A stretch of 64,000 nucleotides of DNA from JAYUJH01 sp043765375 (GTDB taxonomy: Bacteria; Pseudomonadota; Alphaproteobacteria; Rickettsiales; UBA998): the NCBI GenBank assembly GCA_043765375.1, contig JAYUJH010000023.1:1-64000 (forward strand). The letters are read 5' to 3'. The notes under the pieces are model-generated. The model saw only the letters and a program-made list of their open reading frames with translations. It made no database searches and was not told the DNA's origin. Shown piece after piece: positions 42,433 to 50,994 of this stretch (position 1 is its first letter; every line of letters begins with the position of its first letter). The position numbers were made by a program, and so were the translations under genes.

Positions 42433-42771
42433 ATGAAAATTATTTCTAAAATCAAAACTTGTTTTAACTCAAAAAATGCAAACAAAGCAATGTTTGTTGC
42501 AGCCTTGTCAATTGCTGCATTATTGCCTGAGATTTCAAGTGCAGGCGCAGCAACATTTGAGAAAGCAGTATGTAATGCATTGACTTATATCACTGGTCCT
42601 CTCGGTGCAGCAATTGCAACGCTCGCCATCGTAATATTAGGGATTGGTGCAATGCTTGGTAAAATTGCATGGACGACAGTATTAATCTGCTGCTGCGGTA
42701 TCGCTGCAGTGTTTGGTGGTGGTGAAATCGTAACGAAAATATCAGGAAGTACAGCTGGTTGCGGTGCGTAA
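42433..42771 (+). CDS. VirB2/TrbC-type conjugal pilin homologue
   Basis: A 112-aa protein with a signal peptide (cleavage likely after ISSAGA, about residue 39). Two hydrophobic helices (ALTYITGPLGAAIATLAIVILGIGAML and IAWTTVLICCCGIAAVFGGG) are joined by a short basic loop, the layout of VirB2/TrbC major pilins of type IV secretion systems. Four cysteines cluster in and after the second helix. GGAG lies 7 bases before the ATG and a strong terminator follows directly, so it is expressed alone. No other virB/trb genes are in the window; scattered extra virB2 copies are known in Rickettsiales. Confidence 0.85.
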   Translation: MKIISKIKTCFNSKNANKAMFVAALSIAALLPEISSAGAATFEKAVCNALTYITGPLGAAIATLAIVILGIGAMLGKIAWTTVLICCCGIAAVFGGGEIVTKISGSTAGCGA

Positions 42772-42788
42772 ATAGCCTAAGACAGAAA

Positions 42789-42819
42789 AACCTCCATATG
42801 AAAATATGGGGGTTTTTTT
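42789..42819 (+). terminator. Rho-independent terminator of the pilin gene
   Basis: An 11-bp stem (42789-42799 with 42804-42814, one G-U pair), GAAA tetraloop and a run of seven T, 17 bases after the pilin stop codon. Confidence 0.93.
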
Positions 42820-42955
42820 GTGCGTGCGGATTTATTTGTTCGCAAAAACTAGGTTTATTTTATTTAACTATATTTGCTGAGGTGTGTTTAATTCAAATAA
42901 TGTTTTGTAAATCACGGTGTTAAGATTTTGTTTAATATTGATAATTGTAGTTTTA

Positions 42956-43020
42956 TATAGTAATTCCTATTTTTAATTACCGATTTTATCGGTTATTAAA
43001 AACGAGGATAAAATCACTAT
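42956..43020. repeat. Palindromic element, TATAGTAATTC type, second copy
   Basis: Starts TATAGTAATTCCTATTTTTA and ends AAATCACTATA; the centre has ACCGAT-TTT-ATCGGT. It is related to 40311-40374 and shares TATAG/CTATA ends with the other palindromes. It lies in the 477-bp region 42772-43249, which otherwise holds the pilin terminator, the next palindrome and no gene. Confidence 0.8.
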
Positions 43021-43032
43021 AAACATATTATA

Positions 43033-43095
43033 TATACTGCTTTCTAATTTTATTCACTTGAAAATAACAAATCAATAAAATTAGAAAGCACTATA
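43033..43095. repeat. 22-bp inverted repeat with TATAGTGCTTTC-like ends
   Basis: Arms 43033-43054 (TATACTGCTTTCTAATTTTA...) and 43074-43095 (...AGAAAGCACTATA) pair over 22 bp with one mismatch and enclose 19 bases. The ends match the 28-bp palindrome at 24557-24619. Confidence 0.85.
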
Positions 43096-43249
43096 AACCA
43101 TGTTCTATCAGCTAATTATTTGTCAAAATAAAAAAGGTATATAAAACTTTTTTATAAGCTTCATATACCCTCTTTAATATTTTATAAGACACTGATTTTA
43201 ATTGTTCACATAAACATTGCCAAGCAAAATCTAACCGAACTATATCAAA

Positions 43250-44950
43250 TTAAGCAATCCATTCATATGTTGTAACGTCGCTTGCTTGCCATAAGTGATT
43301 ATTTTGGGCAATTAATAATGTTTCGCCGTAACCTTCTTTAGCAAAATGTAATTCGTTTGTGCCAAACCCTGTTGCGTCTGCTGCGGTGAACTGATAGCTA
43401 AATAATACATCATTTGCACCATCAAAATCTTCAATCAAATAGGTGCGTGATTGTTGCTCATTGAATGAATCAACGGATATTGTATCCTTACCCAGTCCGC
43501 TTTCAATAGTATCAGCTGCTCCACTATAATTAAATCCTGCTTCGGCTGAACCCGTGATGGTTGTGTTTGTGCCGCCAGCTTCAATATAATCATTTCCGCC
43601 GCCTGCTTTGATGGTATCAGCATCTTCAAAGCCAAACAAATAATCATTGCCATCGCCCGCAATCAAGGTATCATTGCCCCATAACCCATAAAGAACGTTA
43701 TCGCCTTCCAAATCAACTACCAAGTCATCGCCATTACCGCCGTCCATATAATCATTTCCAGCTCCGCCATATATTGTGTCATTGCCTTCATCACCACCGA
43801 CATAATAATCGTCACCGTCACCAGCATTTATTAAATCATTACCATCACCTGCAACAATGTAATCCATTGAAACACCACCAGTGATTATGTCATTACCCAT
43901 ATCACCATATAGGTAATTATAGCCAGTTCCACCATCAATTACATCATCAAATGACCCACCATATATTGTGTCATTCCCGTTGCCACCGAGCAAAGTATTT
44001 TCCCCGTCGCTAAGCACATGACCATCTTCAAATAAATAATATCCGTCACCGCCATTTATATAATCATCGCCTTCGCCACCATCTAGCAAATCACCGCCAT
44101 CATTCCCTACTAAACTATCATCGCCTTCGCCACCATAAATGCTATCTGAACCAGCATATCCGCCTAATTCGTCATTGCCAGCTCCGCCATTTATTGAGTC
44201 ACCGTCAATTCCACCACCAATTTCATCATTGCCATTGCCACCATTTAGCGTATCAGCACCGCCATCATTAAATATTTTATCATTGCCGTCATCACCATCA
44301 ACTAAATCAGCATCAAACCCTGCAAATACGGTATCGTCACCAACGCCAGCATAAACCATATTTGCGCCGCCGTCCGTGATGATGAAATCTGCATCGCCTA
44401 GCGCATCATCATAATTATCGCCGTAAATTGTATCATTGCCATTTCCGCCATAAATTGTATCAGAACCAAGCCCTGCGATAATGGAATCATTGCCATCATC
44501 ACCACCAATAATATCATTCCCAGCATAACCAACAATGAAATCGTCCCCTTCGCCACCCCAGACAGTATCGTCACCTGCACCTGCATCAACGTAATCATCA
44601 TCTTGCTCAGCTAAAATCAAATCATTTCCTGCGTCCGCAACTATTGTGTCGTTACCAACCCAACCGAAAAGCGTATCATTGCCATCGCCACCATCAATTA
44701 TATCATTACCGTCATCACCACCAATGACATCATTGCCTGCACCACCATCTAATATGTCGTTGCCAGTCCAACCCCATAAAGTATCATCACCTTCGCCACC
44801 ATTAACAAAATCTTCGCCTCCGTCACCAAACAATAAATCGTTTCCAGCGGAAGCGGGTATGTAATCATCGCCGCCTTTGCCTTCAATTATGTCATCTTCT
44901 ATTGTTGTAACAAAGTTTTCTGCTGCGTCTGTGCCGATTATATTTACCAT
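43250..44950 (-). CDS. RTX protein with hemolysin-type calcium-binding repeats
   Basis: A 566-aa protein made almost entirely of nonapeptide repeats of GGxGNDxIx type from about residue 25 to 485. Such repeats form Ca2+-binding parallel beta-rolls that fold after export. The acidic repeat region gives way to a C-terminal section (TYLIEDFDGANDVLFSYQFTAADATGF ... WIA) resembling the type I secretion signal of RTX proteins. There is no lipase, protease or pore-forming domain, so it is more likely a surface-layer, adhesin or matrix protein than a toxin. Export genes (hlyB, hlyD, tolC) and an acylase are not adjacent. The many shadow ORFs over this region reflect the repeats. Confidence 0.92.
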   Translation of the reverse strand: MVNIIGTDAAENFVTTIEDDIIEGKGGDDYIPASAGNDLLFGDGGEDFVNGGEGDDTLWGWTGNDILDGGAGNDVIGGDDGNDIIDGGDGNDTLFGWVGNDTIVADAGNDLILAEQDDDYVDAGAGDDTVWGGEGDDFIVGYAGNDIIGGDDGNDSIIAGLGSDTIYGGNGNDTIYGDNYDDALGDADFIITDGGANMVYAGVGDDTVFAGFDADLVDGDDGNDKIFNDGGADTLNGGNGNDEIGGGIDGDSINGGAGNDELGGYAGSDSIYGGEGDDSLVGNDGGDLLDGGEGDDYINGGDGYYLFEDGHVLSDGENTLLGGNGNDTIYGGSFDDVIDGGTGYNYLYGDMGNDIITGGVSMDYIVAGDGNDLINAGDGDDYYVGGDEGNDTIYGGAGNDYMDGGNGDDLVVDLEGDNVLYGLWGNDTLIAGDGNDYLFGFEDADTIKAGGGNDYIEAGGTNTTITGSAEAGFNYSGAADTIESGLGKDTISVDSFNEQQSRTYLIEDFDGANDVLFSYQFTAADATGFGTNELHFAKEGYGETLLIAQNNHLWQASDVTTYEWIA

Positions 44951-45007
44951 GACGAAATCCTTAAAATATTATTTATATATCCTAAATATACGGTTAATTT
45001 ATTCATG

Positions 45008-45916
45008 TCAATGATTTATAAACTTATATGACATGATCTTATATGCCAATTTTGCTGCCAAAAAATCATATGAATGAAAACCTTCAATTGGTGCAAGTTC
45101 ATTCACATCTGCCCCAACAACATTGCAAATTTGAGTTGCTCGCTTAATGATTTTCATTGCATCTGCCCAAAATAATCCCCCCGGTTCGGGCGTTCCAGTT
45201 GCTGCCATGATGCTTGCATCAAGCCCATCAACATCAAATGTGAGATAAACATTGCGCCCACGCAAATGTGAAATAATATTTTCCACCTCCCAATTTGCCA
45301 TGTCATGCCCCCAATATATGTGGATACGATGTTTATTGGCTTCGTAAAATGGTATCTCCGAGGCGGAAATATTGCGAATGCCACATGAAACTAGGGTTAA
45401 ATCATGTCCATTATTTTTCACTTCCGCATCATCAACGCATCTTCGCAATGCTGAAGCATGGCTATAATGCTCACCCATATAACCATCACGCAAATCTGCG
45501 TGTGCATCAAAATGCAGAATTACCAAATCATCATATTTGCGTGCAAACGGACGAATTATTCCCGCCGTGATTGAATGTTCGCCGCCAAATGTCATGGGGA
45601 ACTTGCCATCTGCTAGCACTTGCTCAATGATTTCTTCAAGTTGCTTTAATGCGAGTGCATTTGGGCGGGCAATTTCAACTGGTGGCAGGGTGACAATCCC
45701 TATTTGTTTATAAGGCTCGCACCATAATGTTTCATCAAATAATTCAAGTTCGGGCGAAGCGTCAATCATTGCTTGTGGGGCGCGTGATGTTCCACCGCCA
45801 TAGCTAACAGATGCCTCCAATCCAAATGGAATTATCACCGCTTTTGCTTGCTCATAACTCACTGCATTTTCAGCGGGTAATTTCAAAAACCCTTGCTCAC
45901 TCGGAAGTATTTTCAT
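45008..45916 (-). CDS. speB: Agmatinase/arginase (ureohydrolase) family protein
   Basis: A 302-aa binuclear manganese enzyme that splits a guanidino group as urea. The metal-ligand motifs are TFGGEHSITAG, LHFDAHADLRDGY and LTFDVDGLDAS, and EPGGLFWADAM lies in the family C-terminal part. Agmatinase (putrescine synthesis) is the most common function at this length, but related enzymes acting on other guanidino substrates cannot be excluded. The last residues (AYKIM, SYKFI) come from a 15-bp-spaced duplication-like stretch. No speA is nearby. Confidence 0.88.
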   Translation of the reverse strand: MKILPSEQGFLKLPAENAVSYEQAKAVIIPFGLEASVSYGGGTSRAPQAMIDASPELELFDETLWCEPYKQIGIVTLPPVEIARPNALALKQLEEIIEQVLADGKFPMTFGGEHSITAGIIRPFARKYDDLVILHFDAHADLRDGYMGEHYSHASALRRCVDDAEVKNNGHDLTLVSCGIRNISASEIPFYEANKHRIHIYWGHDMANWEVENIISHLRGRNVYLTFDVDGLDASIMAATGTPEPGGLFWADAMKIIKRATQICNVVGADVNELAPIEGFHSYDFLAAKLAYKIMSYKFINH

Positions 45917-45936
45917 AACTCACACTCTATAAAAAA

Positions 45937-46227
45937 TTAAATACTAGTCTTTCCAGCTTCCACTAAAATTAAAAAAGAAATAAAAAAAACTATAGATGAA
46001 AATATAATTGCTTTCAGATATTTTGATTTTTTAACCTCGTTTGGCTGTCCAATCAATTTTTCATGTAGTTTAATGTAATGGTGAATATGCAATATAACAA
46101 AACAGAAAAACACATAAAAAACCGCATTTACTTCATTTATACGAAATATTTTAATCCCATATTCTATACGGACAATATCAATTATAACAAAACATAATGG
46201 AATTATTAAATGCAGCGCAAAAAACAT
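45937..46227 (-). CDS. Small membrane protein of unknown function (96 aa)
   Basis: A 96-aa ORF with three hydrophobic segments (about 1-20, 32-48 and 72-90) separated by a short polar loop with KLIGQPNEVKKSKY. No family recognised. It lies between phaB (5 bases upstream) and speB (20 bases downstream) on the same strand, so it fits an operon. Its Ile/Phe-rich low-GC composition is typical of small membrane proteins, and it could be spurious, but the tight spacing supports it. Confidence 0.6.
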   Translation of the reverse strand: MFFALHLIIPLCFVIIDIVRIEYGIKIFRINEVNAVFYVFFCFVILHIHHYIKLHEKLIGQPNEVKKSKYLKAIIFSSIVFFISFLILVEAGKTSI

Positions 46228-46232
46228 ATTAT

Positions 46233-46958
46233 TTACTCCATATTTTGTCCGCCGTTGATGGAGATGGTTTCACCCGTGATGAAGCCGCTATTTTCACCCA
46301 CCAAAAATAACACGCAACGGGCGATTTCTTCAGGCTCACCCATGCGTCCAACTGGAATGCCAGCGATAATTTGTTGCAAAATATCTTCCCTAATTGCTGA
46401 AGTCATATCCGTTTTGATATAACCTGGTGCAATCGCGTTGACAGTAATTCCTTTGCCCGCTGATTCCCGAGCTAATGCTTTAGTGAAGCCCAGCATTCCT
46501 GATTTTGCTGCGGAATAATTAGTTTGTCCAAATTGCCCGACTTGCGCATTAATTGAACTAATATTCACAATTCGCCCGAAACTTTGCTCCCGCATACCCT
46601 CAATCACCGCCCGTGACATGCTGAAACATGAGTTCAAATTGGTAGTAATTACATCATTCCATTTGGCAAAATCCATTTTGTGCATTGCACCATCACGAGT
46701 TATTCCCGCATTATTAATCAACACAGAAATATTCCCTCCAACCGCTTTGCTTGCCTCTTCCACGCCCCGAGCGCAATCTGCAAAATCTGATACGTCCCAT
46801 TTGATTGCTTTGATTCCAGTCTCCAACGTGAATGCTTGCGCCACATCATCACGAGTTGCGTAATTCACCACCACATCATAGCCAGCATTTTTCAATTCCA
46901 CCGCAATTGATTTACCAATTCCACGAGTTCCACCAGTTACGATTGCATTTTTAGTCAT
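46233..46958 (-). CDS. phaB: Acetoacetyl-CoA reductase
   Basis: A 241-aa SDR that reduces acetoacetyl-CoA to (R)-3-hydroxybutyryl-CoA for polyhydroxybutyrate synthesis. TGGTRGIGKSIA binds NADPH, NNAGITRDG is conserved, and the catalytic residues are in ISSINAQVGQFGQTNYSAAKSG (S, Y, K). The stretch INAQVGQFGQTNYSAAK with GFTKALARE is characteristic of PhaB rather than FabG. It follows phaA by about 90 bases. The polymerase gene phaC is not in the window. Confidence 0.9.
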   Translation of the reverse strand: MTKNAIVTGGTRGIGKSIAVELKNAGYDVVVNYATRDDVAQAFTLETGIKAIKWDVSDFADCARGVEEASKAVGGNISVLINNAGITRDGAMHKMDFAKWNDVITTNLNSCFSMSRAVIEGMREQSFGRIVNISSINAQVGQFGQTNYSAAKSGMLGFTKALARESAGKGITVNAIAPGYIKTDMTSAIREDILQQIIAGIPVGRMGEPEEIARCVLFLVGENSGFITGETISINGGQNME

Positions 46959-47030
46959 ATTTATTACCTGTTTTTATAAGTTTTATTCAATATATTTCGG
47001 ACTTTGTTAATAACGCCCACTTTGCCACAT

Positions 47031-47060
47031 ATGTTAACTACGTTCATGTTAATCACGTTC
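47031..47060. repeat. 15-bp tandem duplication across the phaA stop codon
   Basis: Units 47031-47045 (ATGTTAACTACGTTC) and 47046-47060 (ATGTTAATCACGTTC). On the minus strand they encode ERD-stop-H and ERS-stop-H in the same frame, so phaA has a second in-frame stop 15 bases after the first. Confidence 0.87.
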
Positions 47061-48242
47061 AATCGCCATCGCCACGCCCATGCCACCACCAATGCACAAT
47101 GTCGCTAGTCCTTTTTTAGCATCACGGCGGTTCATTTCATGAATTAAGCTAGTGAGAACTCTTGCGCCCGATGCACCAATTGGGTGACCAAGTGCAATCG
47201 CTCCACCATTCACATTGAGTTTTTCTGGTGCAAAACCAAGCGCACGAGTAACTGATAATGCTTGCGCTGCGAATGCCTCATTTGATTCCACCAAATCTAG
47301 ATCAGCAACAGTCCAGCCCGCTTTTGCCAAACATTTTTGCGTCGCTGTGATTGGGCCTGTTCCCATAATGGCTGGATCAACGCCTGCATGTGACCATGAT
47401 TTAATAGTAGCAAGCACTTTCAACCCACGTTTTTCCGCTTCTGCACGGCTCATCACCATTAATGCTGCTGCACCATCGTTTAATCCCGAGGCATTACCCG
47501 CCGTTACGCTCCCGTCTTTGTCAAAAGCTGGCTTTAACGCTGCTAATTTCTCCAATGTGGTTACTCGTGGGTGTTCATCTTTATCAATTACAATATCACC
47601 TTTGCGGTCTTTAATCACCACTGGCACAATTTCATCAACAAATCGCCCTGCTGCAATCGCTGCTGCCGCTTTTTCCTGCGATTCAAATGCGAGTGCATCT
47701 TGGTCTTGACGTGAAATATTAAATTGTTTGGCAATATTTTCTGCCGTCATACCCATATGATAATTGTTAAATGCGTCCCATAATCCATCATGCACCATAG
47801 TATCAATCTGTGTTGCATTACCCATTTTAACGCCCGCTCGCAACGCCATTGCATGAGGTGAAGCTGACATATTTTCCTGCCCACCAGCTATGATAATTTT
47901 TGCATCACCACATTTTATTGCTTGATAGGCAAGAGCAACCGCTCGCAAACCAGACCCACATACTTGGTTAATCGTCCAAGCTGGCACATTATGCGCTAAT
48001 CCAGCTAGCACAGATGCTTGACGGGCTGGGTTCTGCCCTGATGCTGCCGTTAGCACTTGCCCCATGATAACTTCACAAACTTCATCATTGGCAACACCAC
48101 TTTGCTCCAATATTTTTTTTATCACGGTGCTACCCAAAATATGCGCTGGCACATTTGACAATCCGCCCATAAATCCACCAATAGCAGTTCTTGCTGCCCC
48201 AGTGATTACTACATCTAATTTGCGATCAATATTAACATTCAT
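47049..48242 (-). CDS. phaA: Acetyl-CoA acetyltransferase (beta-ketothiolase)
   Basis: Condenses two acetyl-CoA to acetoacetyl-CoA, the first step of polyhydroxybutyrate synthesis. The nucleophilic Cys is in NQVCGSGLRAVALAYQ, the catalytic His in GGAIALGHPIGASGARVL and the second Cys in LCIGGGMGVAM. VLTAASGQNPARQA and NASGLNDGAAAL are also typical. 397 aa is normal. It leads the phaA-phaB pair; the stop codon is tandemly duplicated. No obvious promoter hexamers were found upstream (48243-48430 is AT-rich with no gene). Confidence 0.95.
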   Translation of the reverse strand: MNVNIDRKLDVVITGAARTAIGGFMGGLSNVPAHILGSTVIKKILEQSGVANDEVCEVIMGQVLTAASGQNPARQASVLAGLAHNVPAWTINQVCGSGLRAVALAYQAIKCGDAKIIIAGGQENMSASPHAMALRAGVKMGNATQIDTMVHDGLWDAFNNYHMGMTAENIAKQFNISRQDQDALAFESQEKAAAAIAAGRFVDEIVPVVIKDRKGDIVIDKDEHPRVTTLEKLAALKPAFDKDGSVTAGNASGLNDGAAALMVMSRAEAEKRGLKVLATIKSWSHAGVDPAIMGTGPITATQKCLAKAGWTVADLDLVESNEAFAAQALSVTRALGFAPEKLNVNGGAIALGHPIGASGARVLTSLIHEMNRRDAKKGLATLCIGGGMGVAMAIERD

Positions 48243-48430
48243 GAATAAATATCCTTAAAAACAATTATAATTTGAGCTAAAAAATATCTATTTATTTAAG
48301 GTTTGTCCAGCATTAATTATGTTGCATTGCACAGTTGAATTAGCTTCCAGTTGAACATGTATATATATGTGACGGCAACAAGTATATTAAGGGCTTGCAA
48401 AATTAAGCTCACTTAATTATAAACTATGAC

Positions 48431-48877
48431 ATGTTCAAATCATTAATATCAATTTTGGAAAATACGGGATATAACTTATTATCATTATTGATGCGAATAT
48501 ATTTATTTAGCATATTCTTCACTTCTGGCAATAATAAATTGAATAATTTATGGCAAGGAGATTGGCAACAAACAGTTGATTTGTTCATTGATGTTCACCC
48601 CGTTCCTTATATTCCCCCCGAGATAGCAGCGATATTTGGCACATCAGCAGAGGTGATTTTCGCTGCATTATTATTAATGGGGCTTTGCACCCGCTTTGCC
48701 TCACTTGGGTTGTTGGCAGTGACTGCCGTAATTGAATTATCATTCAGGTTCATTGACCCGCAATATATCACATTTGAGGCGCATATCATGTGGGGATTGT
48801 TGCTCGCTGCATTATTATGCAAAGGGGCAGGGGCGTTTTCAGTTGATTGGCTGTTATTTAGCAAAAAAAGCAATTAA
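48431..48877 (+). CDS. DoxX family membrane protein
   Basis: A 148-aa integral membrane protein with four hydrophobic helices. LLMRIYLFSIFFTSGNNKLNN near the N-terminus and IFGTSAEVIFAALLLMGLCTRFASLGLLAVTAVIE are the DoxX signatures (E in the second helix, the G-x-x-TR loop). The family is linked to redox or thiol stress in the membrane; the biochemical function is unsettled. It is a single gene, convergent with the ABC ATPase. Confidence 0.88.
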   Translation: MFKSLISILENTGYNLLSLLMRIYLFSIFFTSGNNKLNNLWQGDWQQTVDLFIDVHPVPYIPPEIAAIFGTSAEVIFAALLLMGLCTRFASLGLLAVTAVIELSFRFIDPQYITFEAHIMWGLLLAALLCKGAGAFSVDWLLFSKKSN

Positions 48878-48919
48878 CAACAGTATATTTATCAGCGTGT
48901 CACGCCAGTGAAGGGTTCG

Positions 48920-48945
48920 TCACACCAGTGAAGGCTGATATCCAT
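48920..48945. repeat. Degenerate 26-bp hairpin repeat forming a gene end
   Basis: It differs from the 26-mer at 10084-10109 at four positions. A partial second copy lies just before it (about 48897-48913). Read on the minus strand it supplies DGYQPSLV and the stop codon of the ABC ATPase gene. Confidence 0.8.
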
Positions 48946-49660
48946 CATTAATCACCTGCAAGAAAGCCCGCTCAAGAGAAATGCCCTCATATTGTTTTGA
49001 GAAATCCTCCGTTGCACCATAATATTGCATTTCACCATTATGCAAAATAGCGATACGGTCGCATATCTCTTCAATATCCGCCAAAATATGCGAACTAAAG
49101 AATATTGTGCGCCCTTCTGCTTTTGCCTGTTTCAACCTATCTTTCAACTGAATGCGAGCTTTTGGGTCAAGCCCGCTCATTGGTTCATCTAAAATAACCA
49201 ACGGCGTATTCACCATCAGGCTTGAAATTAAACCGATTTTCTGCCCCATACCCTTGGAATATCCTGATATTTTCCGCTTCAAAGCATCGGGATCCAACCC
49301 CAGTGATTCCGCCTCATATTGTGCTTGCGCCAAATTAAACTTGCAACCATAATATGATAATGCAATTTTCAAGCATTCAATTCCCGTTAAATGACGTGAT
49401 GGTTGAAACTTTTCGGGCAGATATGTCAGATGTTTTTTAGCAGAAACATTTTTCCAATCCTCGCCAAAAATGCTCACACTGCCAGCATCAGCCCGCACCA
49501 ACCCAACAATAATTTTTATCAGCGTAGTTTTGCCAATGCCATTTAACCCAATTAAGCCAAAAATCTCACCCGCTTCAAGCTGCAAACCAAGCGATTTTAG
49601 CACTTGGTTTTTCTCAAATGATTTACTAATATTATCAACGATTAAAGGTTTTTCTGTCAT
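48920..49660 (-). CDS. ABC transporter ATP-binding protein
   Basis: A 246-aa ATPase of the export/ABC-2 type. Walker A is GLNGIGKTTLIKI, the signature SGYSKGMGQK, Walker B PLVILDEPMSGLDPKA, and the switch His is in FFSSHILADIE. The sequence pattern (YLPEKFQPSRHLTG, SGYSKGMGQKIGL) resembles ATPases of ABC-2 permeases of the NosF/CcmA/YadG group. No permease gene is adjacent; DoxX lies downstream and dnaN upstream. The last eight codons and the stop are derived from a dispersed 26-bp repeat, so the original C-terminus was replaced or extended. Confidence 0.88.
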   Translation of the reverse strand: MTEKPLIVDNISKSFEKNQVLKSLGLQLEAGEIFGLIGLNGIGKTTLIKIIVGLVRADAGSVSIFGEDWKNVSAKKHLTYLPEKFQPSRHLTGIECLKIALSYYGCKFNLAQAQYEAESLGLDPDALKRKISGYSKGMGQKIGLISSLMVNTPLVILDEPMSGLDPKARIQLKDRLKQAKAEGRTIFFSSHILADIEEICDRIAILHNGEMQYYGATEDFSKQYEGISLERAFLQVINDGYQPSLV

Positions 49661-49755
49661 AACGATAATTACTGATTGATTTTTATAAATAATTCAACTA
49701 ATTTCATTAATTAAATATTACAAATATAAAATAATTTTGAAATTGAGATAAAACT

Positions 49756-49785
49756 ATGTCACAACCAATCATGTCACAAGCATCA
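49756..49785. repeat. 15-bp direct duplication at the dnaN start
   Basis: ATGTCACAACCAATC (49756-49770) followed by ATGTCACAAGCATCA (49771-49785). The first nine bases, including an ATG, are identical, giving two consecutive in-frame MSQ starts. Confidence 0.7.
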
Positions 49786-50970
49786 GAGTCGCAACAAATG
49801 GCGCAAAATGAAGATTTTCCTGCTAACAACGCAAAAAGTGACAACTCAAAAGGTTCAAACTTCAATATTGGGCGAGGGGAGTTATTCAAAGCATTGTCAC
49901 ATGCACAATCCGTGGTTGAAAAACGTGGAACAATACCCATTTTAAGCAATATAAAAATAGATGTGATTGATGGTTTCATTGAGTTGACTGCCACTGATAT
50001 GGAAATTGCGGTGATGGATAAAGTTCCAGCCGATGTTGGCAAAACTGGTAGCCTCACCATGCCCGCTCACATGTTATATGATATTGTGCGCAGGCTTCCC
50101 GATGATGCGGATATTAATTTTTCTGAAGATAAATCAGCGCAAAAGGTCAATATTAAAGCTGGCAGTGCCAAGTTTTCGCTTGCAACATTGCCAGTTGATG
50201 AGTTTCCAAGCATTGGTGGAGGAATATTGCCCAATAGCTTTTCAATCACCAAGGAACAATGCCGAATATTAGTTGAAAAAACTCGCTTTGCCATGTCAAA
50301 TGAAGAAACTCGCTATTATCTTAATGGCGTTTATTTGCATGAATCTGAGTGCGATGGCGTTCCAGTATTGCGGGCAGTTGCAACTGATGGTCATCGCCTT
50401 TCAAGGGTTGATGTGCCGTTGCCAGATGGTGCAGCGGGAGTTGGTGGCTCAATCATACCCCGCAAAACTATTGGTGAAATTGGTAAATTGCTAGAAGATT
50501 CCATAGATAAAGTCCATATTTCAGTTTCTGATAGCAAAATTAGGTTTGTATTTGGTAATACGATATTATTTTCCAAATTAATTGATGGTAATTTCCCTGA
50601 TTATGCTAGAGTTATTCCTGCAAATAACGAAATTATTTTGCAAGTTAATGCTGTGGCACTCGCCAAAGCAGCGGATAGAGTATCTGTTGTTTCCTCCGAG
50701 AAAGTGCGGGGGGTGAAGTTGCAAATAGAAAATAATAGCATAACCGTCACCACGCCAACTGCTGACCAAAACCAAGGTGAGGAAAAAATTATTGCTGAAT
50801 ATTCAGCCGAACCAATATCAATTGGGTTTAATTGCAAATATTTGACGGAAGTTTTGGCGCAAGTTGAAAGTGCCGATGTGCGCTTTAAGTTAAGCAATGG
50901 TGGCGCATCATTAGTGTTAGATCCAAATGATGATAGCGTATTATATGTGATTATGCCGATGCGAGTTTAA
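49756..50970 (+). CDS. dnaN: DNA polymerase III beta subunit (sliding clamp)
   Basis: DnaN is the ring-shaped clamp that keeps Pol III on DNA. The conserved clamp starts at FNIGRGELFKALSHAQSVVEKRGTIPILSNI. RAVATDGHRLSRVDVP and the C-terminal VLYVIMPMRV (clamp end) are typical. Length 404 aa exceeds the usual 370 because of an N-terminal tail of about 35 residues (Ser/Gln/Asn-rich), encoded partly by a 15-bp duplication (MSQPI, MSQAS). Internal Met codons at residues 6 and 15 are alternative starts but lie before the conserved part too. No Shine-Dalgarno sequence is evident. recF follows 24 bases later; dnaA lies 6.4 kb away. Confidence 0.95.
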   Translation: MSQPIMSQASESQQMAQNEDFPANNAKSDNSKGSNFNIGRGELFKALSHAQSVVEKRGTIPILSNIKIDVIDGFIELTATDMEIAVMDKVPADVGKTGSLTMPAHMLYDIVRRLPDDADINFSEDKSAQKVNIKAGSAKFSLATLPVDEFPSIGGGILPNSFSITKEQCRILVEKTRFAMSNEETRYYLNGVYLHESECDGVPVLRAVATDGHRLSRVDVPLPDGAAGVGGSIIPRKTIGEIGKLLEDSIDKVHISVSDSKIRFVFGNTILFSKLIDGNFPDYARVIPANNEIILQVNAVALAKAADRVSVVSSEKVRGVKLQIENNSITVTTPTADQNQGEEKIIAEYSAEPISIGFNCKYLTEVLAQVESADVRFKLSNGGASLVLDPNDDSVLYVIMPMRV

Positions 50971-50994
50971 GTTCCTGAGTTGAGGATATATTAA

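Noticed and set aside
44139..44864. Pro/Ser-rich plus-strand ORFs over the RTX gene
   Set aside because: They are shadows of Gly/Asp-rich nonapeptide codons on the opposite strand.
43250..44950. Dense periodic DNA repeats that could be taken for a CRISPR or satellite array
   Set aside because: The periodicity follows the 27-base codon pattern of RTX nonapeptides in one open frame; units are degenerate and there are no unique spacers of constant length.
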